Positions 17,671 through 25,466 of a DNA stretch of 64,000 bases are shown piece after piece (positions within the stretch are counted from its first letter, which is position 1; every line of letters begins with the position of its first letter). The stretch is from Streptomyces griseoloalbus (GTDB lineage: Bacteria; Actinomycetota; Actinomycetes; Streptomycetales; Streptomycetaceae). The stretch lies in assembly GCA_014650015.1 (NCBI GenBank), contig BMUD01000005.1, positions 1 through 64,000 of the forward strand, read 5' to 3'. Both the position numbers and the translations under genes were made by a program. The notes beneath the pieces are model-generated. The model did not search any database. It was given only the letters and a program-made list of their open reading frames with translations, and had not been told where the DNA came from.

Positions 17671-17919
17671 TCACCAGCCCGTCAGCGGTGGAGTCGTCTC
17701 CGACGGCGGCTCCACCCAGGGGCGGACCGTCAGCGCCCACACCACGAACGCCACCGTCACCGCCAGCAACAGCAGCCACATCGCGCGGCGGGCGAGCGTC
17801 CTGCGGCGCAGCAGGCGGGCCCCGCGGCGCGCGGCGTCCGCGTGGAGTTCGGGCGGCACGGGCGGCGGCGACTGCTCCAGCAGCCGCCGTACGGTCGCCT
17901 CACGATTCATCCGGGTCAT
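17671..17919 (-). CDS. small membrane protein downstream of a sigma factor
   Basis: An 82-aa protein with a basic N-terminal half (RRGARLLRRRTLARRAM), one membrane segment at about residues 47-66, and a short Pro-rich outer tail. It begins 13 bases after the sigma factor stop on the same strand, so the two are probably co-transcribed. A cytoplasmic arm plus one membrane span is the shape of a minimal anti-sigma or sigma-sequestering protein, but it has no recognisable zinc motif and the role is a guess from position. An internal ATG at codon 4 is also possible. Confidence 0.6.
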   Translation of the reverse strand: MTRMNREATVRRLLEQSPPPVPPELHADAARRGARLLRRRTLARRAMWLLLLAVTVAFVVWALTVRPWVEPPSETTPPLTGW

Positions 17920-17932
17920 GCCCGCCCCCGCT

Positions 17933-18436
17933 TCATGACGGTTCCGCCTCGACGCCTCCCACCGCGGGGGCCGGTCCCGGGGGTGGGCGCAGCACGGTCG
18001 CCATCGCGCGATGGAAGACGGTCCGCACGCGTTCGGCGGGCAGGCCGAGCAGTGCCGCCGTCTGCTCCTCGGCGACGCCCTCGTGGAGCCGCAGCACCAG
18101 GATCAGACGCTCCCGCGGGGTGAGCCGGGCCAGGGGGCTTCCCGGGTGGGGGCGGGTGCGCGGCAGTCCGCCGTGCCGGTGCCAGGCGCCGCGCGCGAAG
18201 CGGGTCGCCAGATACCGGCGGGTGTGGTCGTAGGGGTCCTCGCCGCGCAGCCGGTCCCAGCACGCGTACGTGTGGGCCAGCGCCAGGGTCAGCAGGCGCC
18301 GCGCGCGCGGGTTGTCGTCCCGCGCCTCGGCGGTGAGCAGGGTCGCGGTGTGCAGCAGCCGTCCGCCCGCGCCCGCGACGTACGCCTCGAACTCGCGGGC
18401 CCGGCGGACATCCTGGGACGCATGCCGTGGTCGCAA
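17933..18436 (-). CDS. sigma-70 family RNA polymerase sigma factor (ECF-like)
   Basis: A 167-aa sigma-like protein. Region 2 corresponds to about residues 15-75 (FEAYVAGAGGRLLHTATLL). Region 4 is clear at about 95-150, with LARLTPRERLILVLRLHEGVAEEQTAALLGLP carrying the expected helix-turn-helix. The predicted start is a TTG with GGGAGG five bases upstream, the best site in the frame. The 288-base stretch upstream to the marR end carries only the short tandem repeat described separately. It is probably co-transcribed with the small membrane protein gene downstream. Confidence 0.78.
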   Translation of the reverse strand: MRPRHASQDVRRAREFEAYVAGAGGRLLHTATLLTAEARDDNPRARRLLTLALAHTYACWDRLRGEDPYDHTRRYLATRFARGAWHRHGGLPRTRPHPGSPLARLTPRERLILVLRLHEGVAEEQTAALLGLPAERVRTVFHRAMATVLRPPPGPAPAVGGVEAEPS

Positions 18437-18680
18437 CCGCGCCTCCCGCCACCCCTGAGAGAGCCGGTCCCGGCCGCGTACGGCCTACGGCGGGCGCGTA
18501 CGACGGGGACCCGGTGTCTCATATCAGGCCAGGGCGCACCCCGCGGTCAAGGGCCGCGCACACGCGGAAACCGGGCCCGTGTACGCCGCCCACGCCGCCG
18601 AGGGGAGAGCGAAGGGCCCTGGGGAGAGCCCAGGGCTCCGGGGGGAGCAGACGACTGGAGGAATCAGAGGCCCCAGGGAC

Positions 18681-18728
18681 TCACGGGGCTCACGGGGCTC
18701 ACGGGGCTCACGGGGCTCACGGGGCTCA
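18681..18728. repeat. 9-bp tandem repeat after marR giving six in-frame stops
   Basis: Five perfect copies of TCACGGGGC (18681-18725) run directly into the marR stop TCA (18726-18728, TGA on the reverse strand). On the reverse strand the unit is GCCCCGTGA, so every copy adds another TGA in the marR frame. Confidence 0.85.
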
Positions 18729-19265
18729 GGAGTCCGACCGGTCCGATGGTCCGCCGGAGGGCCCCTGCACCGACATCCGCGAGGACAGCGCACCGTTGAA
18801 GCGCGTCAGGAGCGCGCAGAACGCCTCGCGCTCCTCCGGTGCCCAGTCGTGTGTCAGCTCGGCCATCAACTGACGCCGCGAGGAGCGCACTTCCTCCAGG
18901 CGCGACTGCCCGCGCGGGGACAGCTGGAGCACGACCGCGCGCCCGTCCTCGGGGTGCGAGGTCCGCTTGACCAGGCCGGTGTCCACGAGCGGGGCGACCT
19001 GACGGGTGACCGTCGAGGAGTCGATGCCCATGCTCGCGGCGAGCGCCTTGACGCCCATCGGGCCTTCCTTGTCGAGGCGGTTGAGCAGCAGGTATGCGGC
19101 GCGGTCCATCGAGTTGCGCACCTGGCCGACCCCGCCGAGCCGCGTCTGTTCCGCACGGCGGGCGAACAACGCCACCTCGTGCTGCAGCGTGTCGAGAAGA
19201 CCGGTGTCACCGACGGCCGACAGGTCCGTCGTCCTGTCCATCGACATTTCAGGTGGTGTGGGCAT
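18726..19265 (-). CDS. MarR-family transcriptional regulator
   Basis: A 179-aa winged-helix regulator; the family normally acts as a dimeric repressor released by small aromatic ligands. Helices 3-4 and the wing lie at about residues 65-115 (KALAASMGIDSSTVTRQVAPLVDTGLVKRTSHPEDGR, the classic recognition-helix and wing pattern), between N- and C-terminal dimerisation helices. It is divergent from the threonine dehydratase gene, 144 bases away. Two starts are possible, ATG 19265 and the internal ATG at MSMDRTT, with no clear ribosome site for either. The target is unknown. Confidence 0.88.
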   Translation of the reverse strand: MPTPPEMSMDRTTDLSAVGDTGLLDTLQHEVALFARRAEQTRLGGVGQVRNSMDRAAYLLLNRLDKEGPMGVKALAASMGIDSSTVTRQVAPLVDTGLVKRTSHPEDGRAVVLQLSPRGQSRLEEVRSSRRQLMAELTHDWAPEEREAFCALLTRFNGALSSRMSVQGPSGGPSDRSDS

Positions 19266-19409
19266 GGCCGGAGGCTCACTTCGTGGAGGGCTGCTGATTG
19301 GGGGACAGGGTACGCGGATGGAAGGCGGGCCGTACGGGGGCTGCGCGAAGACGAGTCCGCGGGTTGGTCACACCGGTCGCCGCCGTCCGTGAACTGCGAT
19401 GCTGGAGTC

Positions 19410-20639
19410 ATGAGCTACAGCACGGCCGAAGCCTTGCGGACCGTCACTCTCGACGATGTGCGCGGCGCCCGGAAGATGCTCTCGGGTGTGGCGCGGATGA
19501 CCGCGATGGAGGGCAGCAGGCACCTGTCCCGGACGGTGGCGGCCCCGGTGCACCTGAAGTGCGAGAACCTTCAGCGGACGGGGTCGTTCAAGCTGCGCGG
19601 CGCGTACGTCCGGATCGCCGGGCTGCTGCCCGAGGAGCGGGCCGCCGGAGTCGTCGCGGCCAGCGCCGGCAACCACGCGCAGGGGGTCGCGCTGGCGTCG
19701 TCGCTGCTCGGGGTGCGTTCCACCGTGTTCATGCCGAAGGGCGCCCCGCTGCCGAAGATCAGCGCGACCCGGGAGTACGGCGCCGAGGTCCGCCTGCACG
19801 GCCAGGTGGTCGACGAGACGCTGGCCGCCGCGAGGGAGTACGCGCACGAGACGGGTGCGGTGTTCATCCACCCCTTCGACCACCCGGACGTCATCGCGGG
19901 CCAGGGCACGGTGGGCCTGGAGATCCTGGAGCAGTGCCCGCAGGTGCGCACGATCGTCGTCGGTGTCGGCGGGGGCGGGCTGGCCGCGGGGATCGCGGTC
20001 GCGGTGAAGGCGCTGCGGCCCGACGTGCGGATCGTCGGCGTGCAGGCGGAGGGCGCGGCGGCCTATCCGCCCTCGCTGGCGGTCGGGCGTCCGGTGTCGG
20101 TGCGCAACCCGGCGACGATGGCCGACGGCATCAAGGTGGGGCGGCCCGGTGACGTGCCGTTCGGGATCGTCGGCGAGCTGGTGGACGAGGTGCGCACGGT
20201 CACCGAGGACGAGCTGTCGGCCGCGCTGCTGCTGTGTCTGGAGCGGGCCAAGCTGGTCGTCGAGCCGGCCGGGGCCAGCCCGGTCGCGGCTCTGCTGAGC
20301 CGGCCGGACGCCTTCGAGGGGCCGGTCGTCGCGGTGCTGTCCGGTGGCAACGTCGACCCGGTGCTGATGGAGCGGGTACTGCGGCACGGCATGGCGGCCC
20401 AGGGCCGCTATCTGGCCGTCCGGCTGCGTCTGACGGACCGGCCGGGCGCGCTCGCCTCGCTGCTCGGGACGCTGTCGGGGGTCGACGCCAACGTCCTCGA
20501 CGTGAGCCACATACGGACCGATCCGCGGCTCGGGCTCACGGAGGCGGAGGTCGAGCTGCACCTGGAGACCAAGGGCCCGGCGCACTGCACCGAGGTCAAC
20601 CAGGTCCTGCGCGAGGCGGGGTACACGGTCATCGGCTGA
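19410..20639 (+). CDS. ilvA: threonine ammonia-lyase (dehydratase) with ACT domain
   Basis: Converts L-threonine to 2-oxobutanoate and ammonia, feeding isoleucine synthesis. The protein is 409 aa. A PLP fold type II domain spans residues 1-325, with the Schiff-base lysine K61 in RTGSFKLRGAY, the glycine loop VGVGGGGLAAG, and SGGNVDP. A single C-terminal ACT regulatory domain begins at about residue 330 (RLRLTDRPGALASLL). That shorter C-terminus is of the catabolic/biosynthetic type common in actinobacteria, unlike the double ACT-like domain of E. coli IlvA. The ATG follows GGAG by about 4 bases. A hairpin follows, so it is probably a single-gene transcript. Confidence 0.92.
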   Translation: MSYSTAEALRTVTLDDVRGARKMLSGVARMTAMEGSRHLSRTVAAPVHLKCENLQRTGSFKLRGAYVRIAGLLPEERAAGVVAASAGNHAQGVALASSLLGVRSTVFMPKGAPLPKISATREYGAEVRLHGQVVDETLAAAREYAHETGAVFIHPFDHPDVIAGQGTVGLEILEQCPQVRTIVVGVGGGGLAAGIAVAVKALRPDVRIVGVQAEGAAAYPPSLAVGRPVSVRNPATMADGIKVGRPGDVPFGIVGELVDEVRTVTEDELSAALLLCLERAKLVVEPAGASPVAALLSRPDAFEGPVVAVLSGGNVDPVLMERVLRHGMAAQGRYLAVRLRLTDRPGALASLLGTLSGVDANVLDVSHIRTDPRLGLTEAEVELHLETKGPAHCTEVNQVLREAGYTVIG

Positions 20640-20650
20640 CACGGTCATCG

Positions 20651-20675
20651 GCCGGCAGGGCCATCGGCTGCCGGC
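20651..20675 (+). terminator. hairpin terminator
   Basis: An 8-bp perfect stem (GCCGGCAG / CTGCCGGC) with a 9-base loop, 11 bases after the ilvA stop. Confidence 0.6.
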
Positions 20676-20710
20676 GGACAGGGCGTCACTCCTTCGGGTA
20701 AGTCCACGGC

Positions 20711-20732
20711 GATACGCGATACATCGCGTTAC
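20711..20732. promoter_or_regulatory. palindromic operator candidate upstream of the ABC exporter
   Basis: An inverted repeat GATACGCGAT-AC-ATCGCGTTAC (core CGCGAT/ATCGCG perfect, outer bases 8 of 10 paired) lies about 145 bases before the exporter start. It is the kind of site a TetR-family repressor would use, but no regulator gene is adjacent. Confidence 0.45.
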
Positions 20733-20877
20733 GGTGCGTCTCGGGTCATGGTCGCGGTCCCTCGCGGCCGTCGCGGTCCCTTGCCCGCGCGGCCGCGAAC
20801 CCGGCAGATCACAGCGCGCGAACCTAGGCTTTCCGAAGGATCCCGACGACGCGGTTCCCGACGACGTGGAGACTCAT

Positions 20878-21909
20878 ATGCCAGGTGCCATCCATGCCGA
20901 AGGCCTCGTGAAGACCTTCGGAGACGTAAGGGCACTGGACGGCGTCGACCTCGATGTCCCCGAGGGCACTGTCCTGGGCCTGCTCGGGCCGAACGGCGCG
21001 GGCAAGACCACCACCGTCCGCTGCCTGACCACCCTGCTGCGGCCCGACAGCGGCAAGGCCGTCGTCGCCGGCCTCGACGTTCTGGAGCAGCCCGACGCCG
21101 TGCGCCGCTCCATCGGCCTGTCCGGCCAGTTCGCGGCCGTCGACGAGTACCTGACCGGCCGCGAGAATCTGCGGATGGTCGGACAGCTCTACCAGATGCC
21201 GGCGAAGGCCGCGAAGGTGCGCGCGGACGAGCTGCTGGAGCAGTTCCACCTCGCGGACGCCGCCGACCGCACCGCCAAGACCTACTCCGGAGGCATGCGC
21301 CGCCGCCTCGACCTCGCCGCGGCCCTGGTCGTCTCACCGCCCGTGATGTTCATGGACGAGCCGACGACCGGCCTCGACCCGCGCAACCGCCAGCAGCTGT
21401 GGGGCGTGATCAAACAGCTCGTCTCCGGCGGTACGACCCTGCTGCTCACCACCCAGTACCTGGAGGAGGCCGACCACCTCGCGCACGACATCGCGGTCGT
21501 CGACCACGGCCGGGTCATCGCCCAGGGCACCTCCGACCAGCTCAAGGCCCGCACCGGCGGCGAGCGCGTCGAGGTCGTGGTGCACGACCGCGAGCACATC
21601 CGGGCCGCCCGCGCCCTCCTGGACAAGTACAGCCTGCGCGGCCCCGGCGCAGGCGACACCACGGTCGAGGACCACATGCGCAAGATCACCACGCCGGTGT
21701 CCGGCGGAGCGAAGCTCCTGGCCGAGATCATCCGCGAGCTCGACTCCCGCGGCATCGAGATCGACGACATCGGACTGCGCCGCCCCACCCTCGACGACGT
21801 CTTCCTCTCCCTCACCGGACATGTCGCGGAGATCAAGGACGAGGACGACGGCGCCGCGCGGGACACCGCGGGACACGGACACCGGCACGGCAAGGAGGCC
21901 GTGAAATGA
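20878..21909 (+). CDS. ABC exporter ATP-binding protein, DrrA-like
   Basis: The ATPase of a two-gene drug- or lipid-export pump, 343 aa. The Walker A motif is GLLGPNGAGKTTTV near residue 35. The signature is TYSGGMRRRLDLAAALV, Walker B is VMFMDEPTTGLDP, and the switch His lies in LLLTTQYLEEADHLA. The C-terminal extension of about 90 residues (RRPTLDDVFLSLTGH) is typical of DrrA, which works with daunorubicin-like exporters. The ATG has GGAG 7 bases upstream. It overlaps the permease start by 4 bases (ATGA), so the two are translationally coupled. The substrate is not known; no biosynthetic cluster is nearby. Confidence 0.92.
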   Translation: MPGAIHAEGLVKTFGDVRALDGVDLDVPEGTVLGLLGPNGAGKTTTVRCLTTLLRPDSGKAVVAGLDVLEQPDAVRRSIGLSGQFAAVDEYLTGRENLRMVGQLYQMPAKAAKVRADELLEQFHLADAADRTAKTYSGGMRRRLDLAAALVVSPPVMFMDEPTTGLDPRNRQQLWGVIKQLVSGGTTLLLTTQYLEEADHLAHDIAVVDHGRVIAQGTSDQLKARTGGERVEVVVHDREHIRAARALLDKYSLRGPGAGDTTVEDHMRKITTPVSGGAKLLAEIIRELDSRGIEIDDIGLRRPTLDDVFLSLTGHVAEIKDEDDGAARDTAGHGHRHGKEAVK

Positions 21910-22751
21910 GCGCCGTCACCGACGCCGTGCGGACCACGGCACCCGGCAACCCCGTCGCCCAGTCGATCCGGGACTCCCTGGTCGTCGCCAAGCGCAACCT
22001 GATCCGCATGGTCCGGATCCCCGAGGTGGTGATCTTCGGGCTGATCCAGCCGATCATGTTCGTGGTGCTGTTCTCGTACGTGTTCGGCGGCTCCATGAAC
22101 ATCGGCGGCAGTACCGACGCCTTGGTGTACCGCGAGTTCCTGATGGCCGGCATCTTCGCCCAGACCGTCACCTTCGCCACCGCCGGAGCCGGTGCGGGCA
22201 TCGCCGAGGACATGCACAAGGGGCTCATCGACCGGTTCCGCTCGCTGCCCATGGCCCGCGGCGCGGTGCTCACCGGCCGTACGCTCGCCGACCTGGTGCA
22301 GACGGCGCTCACCCTGCTCGTACTCGCCGTCGTCGCCCTCCTGGTCGGCTGGCGCACCCACTCCAGCGTCGGTGAGGTGCTCGGCGCGTTCGCCCTGCTG
22401 CTCCTGTCCGGGTACGCGTTCACCTGGATCGGCGCGGTCATCGGCCTGTCGGTGCGCACCCCGGAGGCGGCCACCTCCGGCGGACTGGTCTGGCTGTTCC
22501 CCGTCACCTTCGTGTCGAACGCGTTCGTCGACTCCGGCAACATGACGCCCTGGCTGCGCCACATCGCCGACTGGAACCCGTTCAGCGCCACCGTCCAGGC
22601 CTGCCGCGGGCTCTTCGGCAACCCCGGGGTGTCCACCTCGGGGGCCTGGCCGATGCAGCACCCGGTGTGGGCCTCGCTGATCTACTCGGTCCTGATCATC
22701 GCGTTCTTCCGCACCCTCGCCGTGCGCAAGTACCGCTCGGCCGCGGCATGA
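21906..22751 (+). CDS. ABC exporter permease, DrrB-like (ABC-2 type)
   Basis: The membrane subunit of the exporter, 281 aa with six predicted membrane helices: about residues 43-63, 78-100, 125-150, 155-178, 190-210 and 250-270. EDMHKGLIDRFRSLPMARG is the conserved ABC-2 coupling loop. It is translationally coupled to the ATPase gene by an ATGA overlap and followed by a bidirectional terminator shared with greA. Confidence 0.9.
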   Translation: MSAVTDAVRTTAPGNPVAQSIRDSLVVAKRNLIRMVRIPEVVIFGLIQPIMFVVLFSYVFGGSMNIGGSTDALVYREFLMAGIFAQTVTFATAGAGAGIAEDMHKGLIDRFRSLPMARGAVLTGRTLADLVQTALTLLVLAVVALLVGWRTHSSVGEVLGAFALLLLSGYAFTWIGAVIGLSVRTPEAATSGGLVWLFPVTFVSNAFVDSGNMTPWLRHIADWNPFSATVQACRGLFGNPGVSTSGAWPMQHPVWASLIYSVLIIAFFRTLAVRKYRSAAA

Positions 22752-22755
22752 CGAA

Positions 22756-22785
22756 GCCCCCGGCGCCGCTGGGGGTGCCGGGGGC
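22756..22785. terminator. hairpin terminator between exporter operon and greA
   Basis: A 9-bp perfect stem (GCCCCCGGC / GCCGGGGGC) with a 12-base loop between convergent genes. Confidence 0.65.
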
Positions 22786-22808
22786 CCGTCGGGGACTCGC
22801 GGGGCGGG

Positions 22809-23306
22809 TCAGCCGTTGTAGGGATCGGCCTTGAGGATCTTCACCGAGGCCTTCTTGCCGTTGGGCAGCTCGTACTCCGCGTCCTCGCCGACCTTGTGGC
22901 CGATCACGCCCGAGCCGAGCGGGGACTGCGGCGAGTAGGTCTCGATCTCCGTGCTCGCGTACTCGCGCGAGGCGAGCAGGAAGGTCAGCGTGTCGTCCTC
23001 GTCGCCGTCGAAGGCGATCGTCACGACCATGCCGGGCGCCACCGCGCCGTTGGCGGCGGGCGCCTCACCGACCTTCGCGTTCTCGAGAAGCTGGGTGAGC
23101 TGGCGCACTCGGAGCTCCTGCTTGCCCTGCTCCTCCTTGGCCGCGTGGTACCCGCCGTTCTCCCGCAGGTCGCCCTCCTCGCGCGCGGCGGCGATCTTGG
23201 CGGCGATCTCCGAGCGCGCGGGACCAGTAAGGTACGCAAGCTCGTCCTTGAGCTTGTTGTACGCCTCCTGGGTCAGCCAGGTGACGTTCTCGCTGGTCTG
23301 GGTCAC
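22809..23306 (-). CDS. greA: transcription elongation factor GreA
   Basis: Rescues backtracked RNA polymerase by stimulating cleavage of the nascent transcript. The protein is 165 aa. An N-terminal coiled coil at about residues 8-80 carries the acidic tip (AAREEGDLRENGGYHAAK, containing the Asp and Glu that reach the active site). A globular C-terminal domain spans about 85-160 (SPLGSGVIGHKVGED). The GTG start is chosen because GAGGAG lies 6 bases upstream; an upstream in-frame start at 23336 lacks such a site. Confidence 0.95.
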   Translation of the reverse strand: MTQTSENVTWLTQEAYNKLKDELAYLTGPARSEIAAKIAAAREEGDLRENGGYHAAKEEQGKQELRVRQLTQLLENAKVGEAPAANGAVAPGMVVTIAFDGDEDDTLTFLLASREYASTEIETYSPQSPLGSGVIGHKVGEDAEYELPNGKKASVKILKADPYNG

Positions 23307-23474
23307 AGGTGCTCCTCGTAGGTACTGGGAATACAAAGCATCGCCCTACCCAGAAGGATGTTCCTCCACGGAAGGGCGAAACCACGAGCCTAACAATTCA
23401 CTGCCCGTAGGGGGAGGACATAAGCCACCAGATTCGTATCAGCGCAGGTCAGTGGTCAGGTATTCCCCGACACA

Positions 23475-23873
23475 TCACTCGGCGTGGCAGCCGACGAGCT
23501 CGGCCGTGGTGCCCGGGGAGGTCGTGCGCAGGGTGACGACCTCGTCGATGCGCGTGGCGTCCGTGCCGAAGCGGAAGTCGGCGCGGCCCACCTCGGCGCC
23601 GTTCTCGGCCTGCGAGCGCACCGTGCAGTAGCCGGCGACCCCCGCGTCCTTGTGCACCTCCAGGTGCACCTTCACCGCGTCCTCGGAGAGGTCGAAACCG
23701 ATCAACTCGGCGCTGATCTCGTTCTGGGCGACGTAGTGGTAGCCGAACCAGCCGACCAGTCCGAGCAGCAGCACCCCCAGGACGGCGCCGACGGCCTTGA
23801 GGGTGCGGTCGGCACGCTCGTCCGAGGAACGGCCGTAACGGCCCTCGGGCAGCCGCGTGCTCGACGTGCTCAT
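23475..23873 (-). CDS. DUF4307 membrane protein
   Basis: A 132-aa protein. A charged cytoplasmic N-terminus (about 25 residues) is followed by one membrane segment at about 27-47 (AVGAVLGVLLLGLVGWFGYHY) and an outer beta domain with two cysteines (GYCTVRSQ and VGCHAE), probably disulphide-bonded. This matches DUF4307, an actinobacterial family often next to mca. Function unknown. It is divergent from mca with a 148-base gap. Confidence 0.82.
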   Translation of the reverse strand: MSTSSTRLPEGRYGRSSDERADRTLKAVGAVLGVLLLGLVGWFGYHYVAQNEISAELIGFDLSEDAVKVHLEVHKDAGVAGYCTVRSQAENGAEVGRADFRFGTDATRIDEVVTLRTTSPGTTAELVGCHAE

Positions 23874-24021
23874 GATCGTCTCCTCGGCAGGAGGGGACCG
23901 GCGTCCCCCTGGCAGGTCCCGGAACGGAATTCCGGAATTATTCGTCCCCCGATTCGGTCACTATAGAAGCCTGCGACTGCGCCGCCGCACTGAGGGCGCC
24001 TACCGACTTGAGGATTGAGTC

Positions 24022-24903
24022 TTGACTGACCAGCTGCGACTGATGGCCGTGCACGCCCACCCCGACGACGAGTCGAGCAAGGGCGCGGCCACCATGGCGA
24101 AGTACGTGTCCGAGGGGGTGGACGTGCTGGTGGTGACCTGCACCGGCGGGGAGCGCGGCTCCATCCTCAACCCGAAACTGCAAGGTGACGCGTACATCGA
24201 GGAGAACATCCACGAGGTACGCAAGAAGGAGATGGACGAGGCCCGCGAGATCCTCGGCGTGAAGCAGGAGTGGCTCGGCTTCGTCGACTCCGGCCTGCCC
24301 GAGGGCGACCCGCTGCCGCCGCTGCCGGAGGGCTGCTTCGCCCTGGAGGACGTCGACAAGGCGGCCGGCGAGCTGGTGCGCAAGATCCGCGCCTTCCGCC
24401 CCCAGGTGATCACCACCTATGACGAGAACGGCGGTTACCCGCACCCCGACCACATCATGACCCACAAGATCACGATGGTGGCGTTCGAGGGCGCGGCGGA
24501 CACCGAGAAGTACCCGGAGGGCGAGTTCGGCCCGGCGTACCAGCCGCTGAAGGTGTACTACAACCAGGGCTTCAACCGTCCCCGCACCGAGGCGCTGCAC
24601 CAGGCCATGCTGGACCGCGGCCTGGAGTCGCCGTACGGGGACTGGCTCAAGCGCTGGAGCGAGTTCGAGCGCAAGGAGCGCACGCTCACCACGTACGTCC
24701 CGTGCGCCGACTTCTTCGAGATCCGCGACAAGGCCCTGATCGCGCACGCCACGCAGATCGACCCCGACGGCGGCTGGTTCCGCGTGCCGATGGACCTCCA
24801 GAGGGAGGTCTGGCCCACGGAGGAGTACGAGCTCGCCAAGTCCCTCGTCGACACCTCCCTCCCCGAGGACGACCTCTTCGCGGGCATCCGGGACAATGTC
24901 TGA
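24022..24903 (+). CDS. mca: mycothiol S-conjugate amidase
   Basis: Cleaves mycothiol S-conjugates of toxins and antibiotics to a mercapturic acid, which is exported, and recyclable GlcN-Ins; a cytoplasmic zinc hydrolase of the LmbE/PIG-L family. The protein is 293 aa. The zinc site begins AVHAHPDDESS (H13 and D16) and continues with YPHPDHIMTH near residue 150. GGERGSILNPK and TTYDENGGYPHP distinguish Mca-type from MshB-type enzymes. The predicted start is TTG, with a GAGG stretch about 9 bases upstream. The next small membrane protein gene overlaps its stop. Confidence 0.94.
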   Translation: MTDQLRLMAVHAHPDDESSKGAATMAKYVSEGVDVLVVTCTGGERGSILNPKLQGDAYIEENIHEVRKKEMDEAREILGVKQEWLGFVDSGLPEGDPLPPLPEGCFALEDVDKAAGELVRKIRAFRPQVITTYDENGGYPHPDHIMTHKITMVAFEGAADTEKYPEGEFGPAYQPLKVYYNQGFNRPRTEALHQAMLDRGLESPYGDWLKRWSEFERKERTLTTYVPCADFFEIRDKALIAHATQIDPDGGWFRVPMDLQREVWPTEEYELAKSLVDTSLPEDDLFAGIRDNV

Positions 24904-25144
24904 CATGAGCGCAAGCGCAAGCCTGGCAATGACCCACCTGGTCTCCCTCGCCAAGGAGATCGACGAGGACAAGGTCACCCCCGGTGTCCTCGGCTTCATC
25001 GTCTTCGCGGTGATGGCCGTGGCGGTCTGGGCCCTGATGAAGTCGATGAACCGGCACATGGGGCGGGTGGACTTCCCCGAGCCCGAGGCCCCGGCGACCG
25101 ATTCCGAGGACGCCCTGGCCAAGGGCGGCAAGAAGCAGGCCTGA
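24896..25144 (+). CDS. small membrane protein coupled to mca
   Basis: An 82-aa protein with one central membrane segment at about residues 30-48 (GVLGFIVFAVMAVAVWALM) and a charged tail ending GGKKQA. Its ATG overlaps the end of mca by 8 bases; a second in-frame ATG at 24905 avoids the overlap. Position suggests co-transcription with mca. Function unknown. Confidence 0.72.
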   Translation: MSDMSASASLAMTHLVSLAKEIDEDKVTPGVLGFIVFAVMAVAVWALMKSMNRHMGRVDFPEPEAPATDSEDALAKGGKKQA

Positions 25145-25150
25145 CCGCGG

Positions 25151-25175
25151 GGCCCTCCGGAGCTGCTGGAGGGCC
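25151..25175 (+). terminator. hairpin terminator
   Basis: An 8-bp perfect stem (GGCCCTCC / GGAGGGCC) with a 9-base loop, 6 bases after the stop of the small membrane protein gene. Confidence 0.65.
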
Positions 25176-25240
25176 GTACGGCAGCGGCGCGAGCCGAGCA
25201 CCCGGTGGTGGTGCGGGCCGAAGGCGGATCCGCGCGGCCC

Positions 25241-25452
25241 CGCGCTCGCGGGGTACCGTCGCGCCCGACCGTGCCGCCTTGCGGCACGACTGCCCGCGCT
25301 CGCGGGGTACCGTCGCGCCCACCCGTGCCGCCCTGCGGTACGACTGCCCGCGGTGGGCGGGCCTGCGCCCGACCGTGCCGCCTTCCGGCACGACTGCCCG
25401 CGCTCGCGGGGTGCCGTCGCGCCCACCCGTGCCGCCCTGCGGCACATCTGCC
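25241..25452. repeat. four tandem copies of a ~54-bp hairpin repeat
   Basis: Units start at 25241, 25295, 25349 (50 bp, more divergent) and 25399. Each begins near CGCGCTCGCGGGG, and each holds a small hairpin GTGCCGC-C(T/C)T-GCGGCAC (one arm altered in units 2 and 3) followed by a GACTGCCC-like word. The array ends 14 bases before the stop of the large STAND protein gene. The unit length is a multiple of three, so all frames stay open and produce long false ORFs. I have the impression that this sequence is dispersed in many Streptomyces genomes as an extragenic element; that is unverified. Confidence 0.8.
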
Positions 25453-25466
25453 CCCGGTGGGCGCGA

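Noticed and set aside
20878-22751. Self-resistance pump of an antibiotic cluster
   Set aside because: No biosynthetic genes around; neighbours are ilvA and greA, so a specific antibiotic link is not supported.
25241-25452. CRISPR array
   Set aside because: Units are contiguous without unique spacers, contain hairpins and vary in length; no cas genes in the window.
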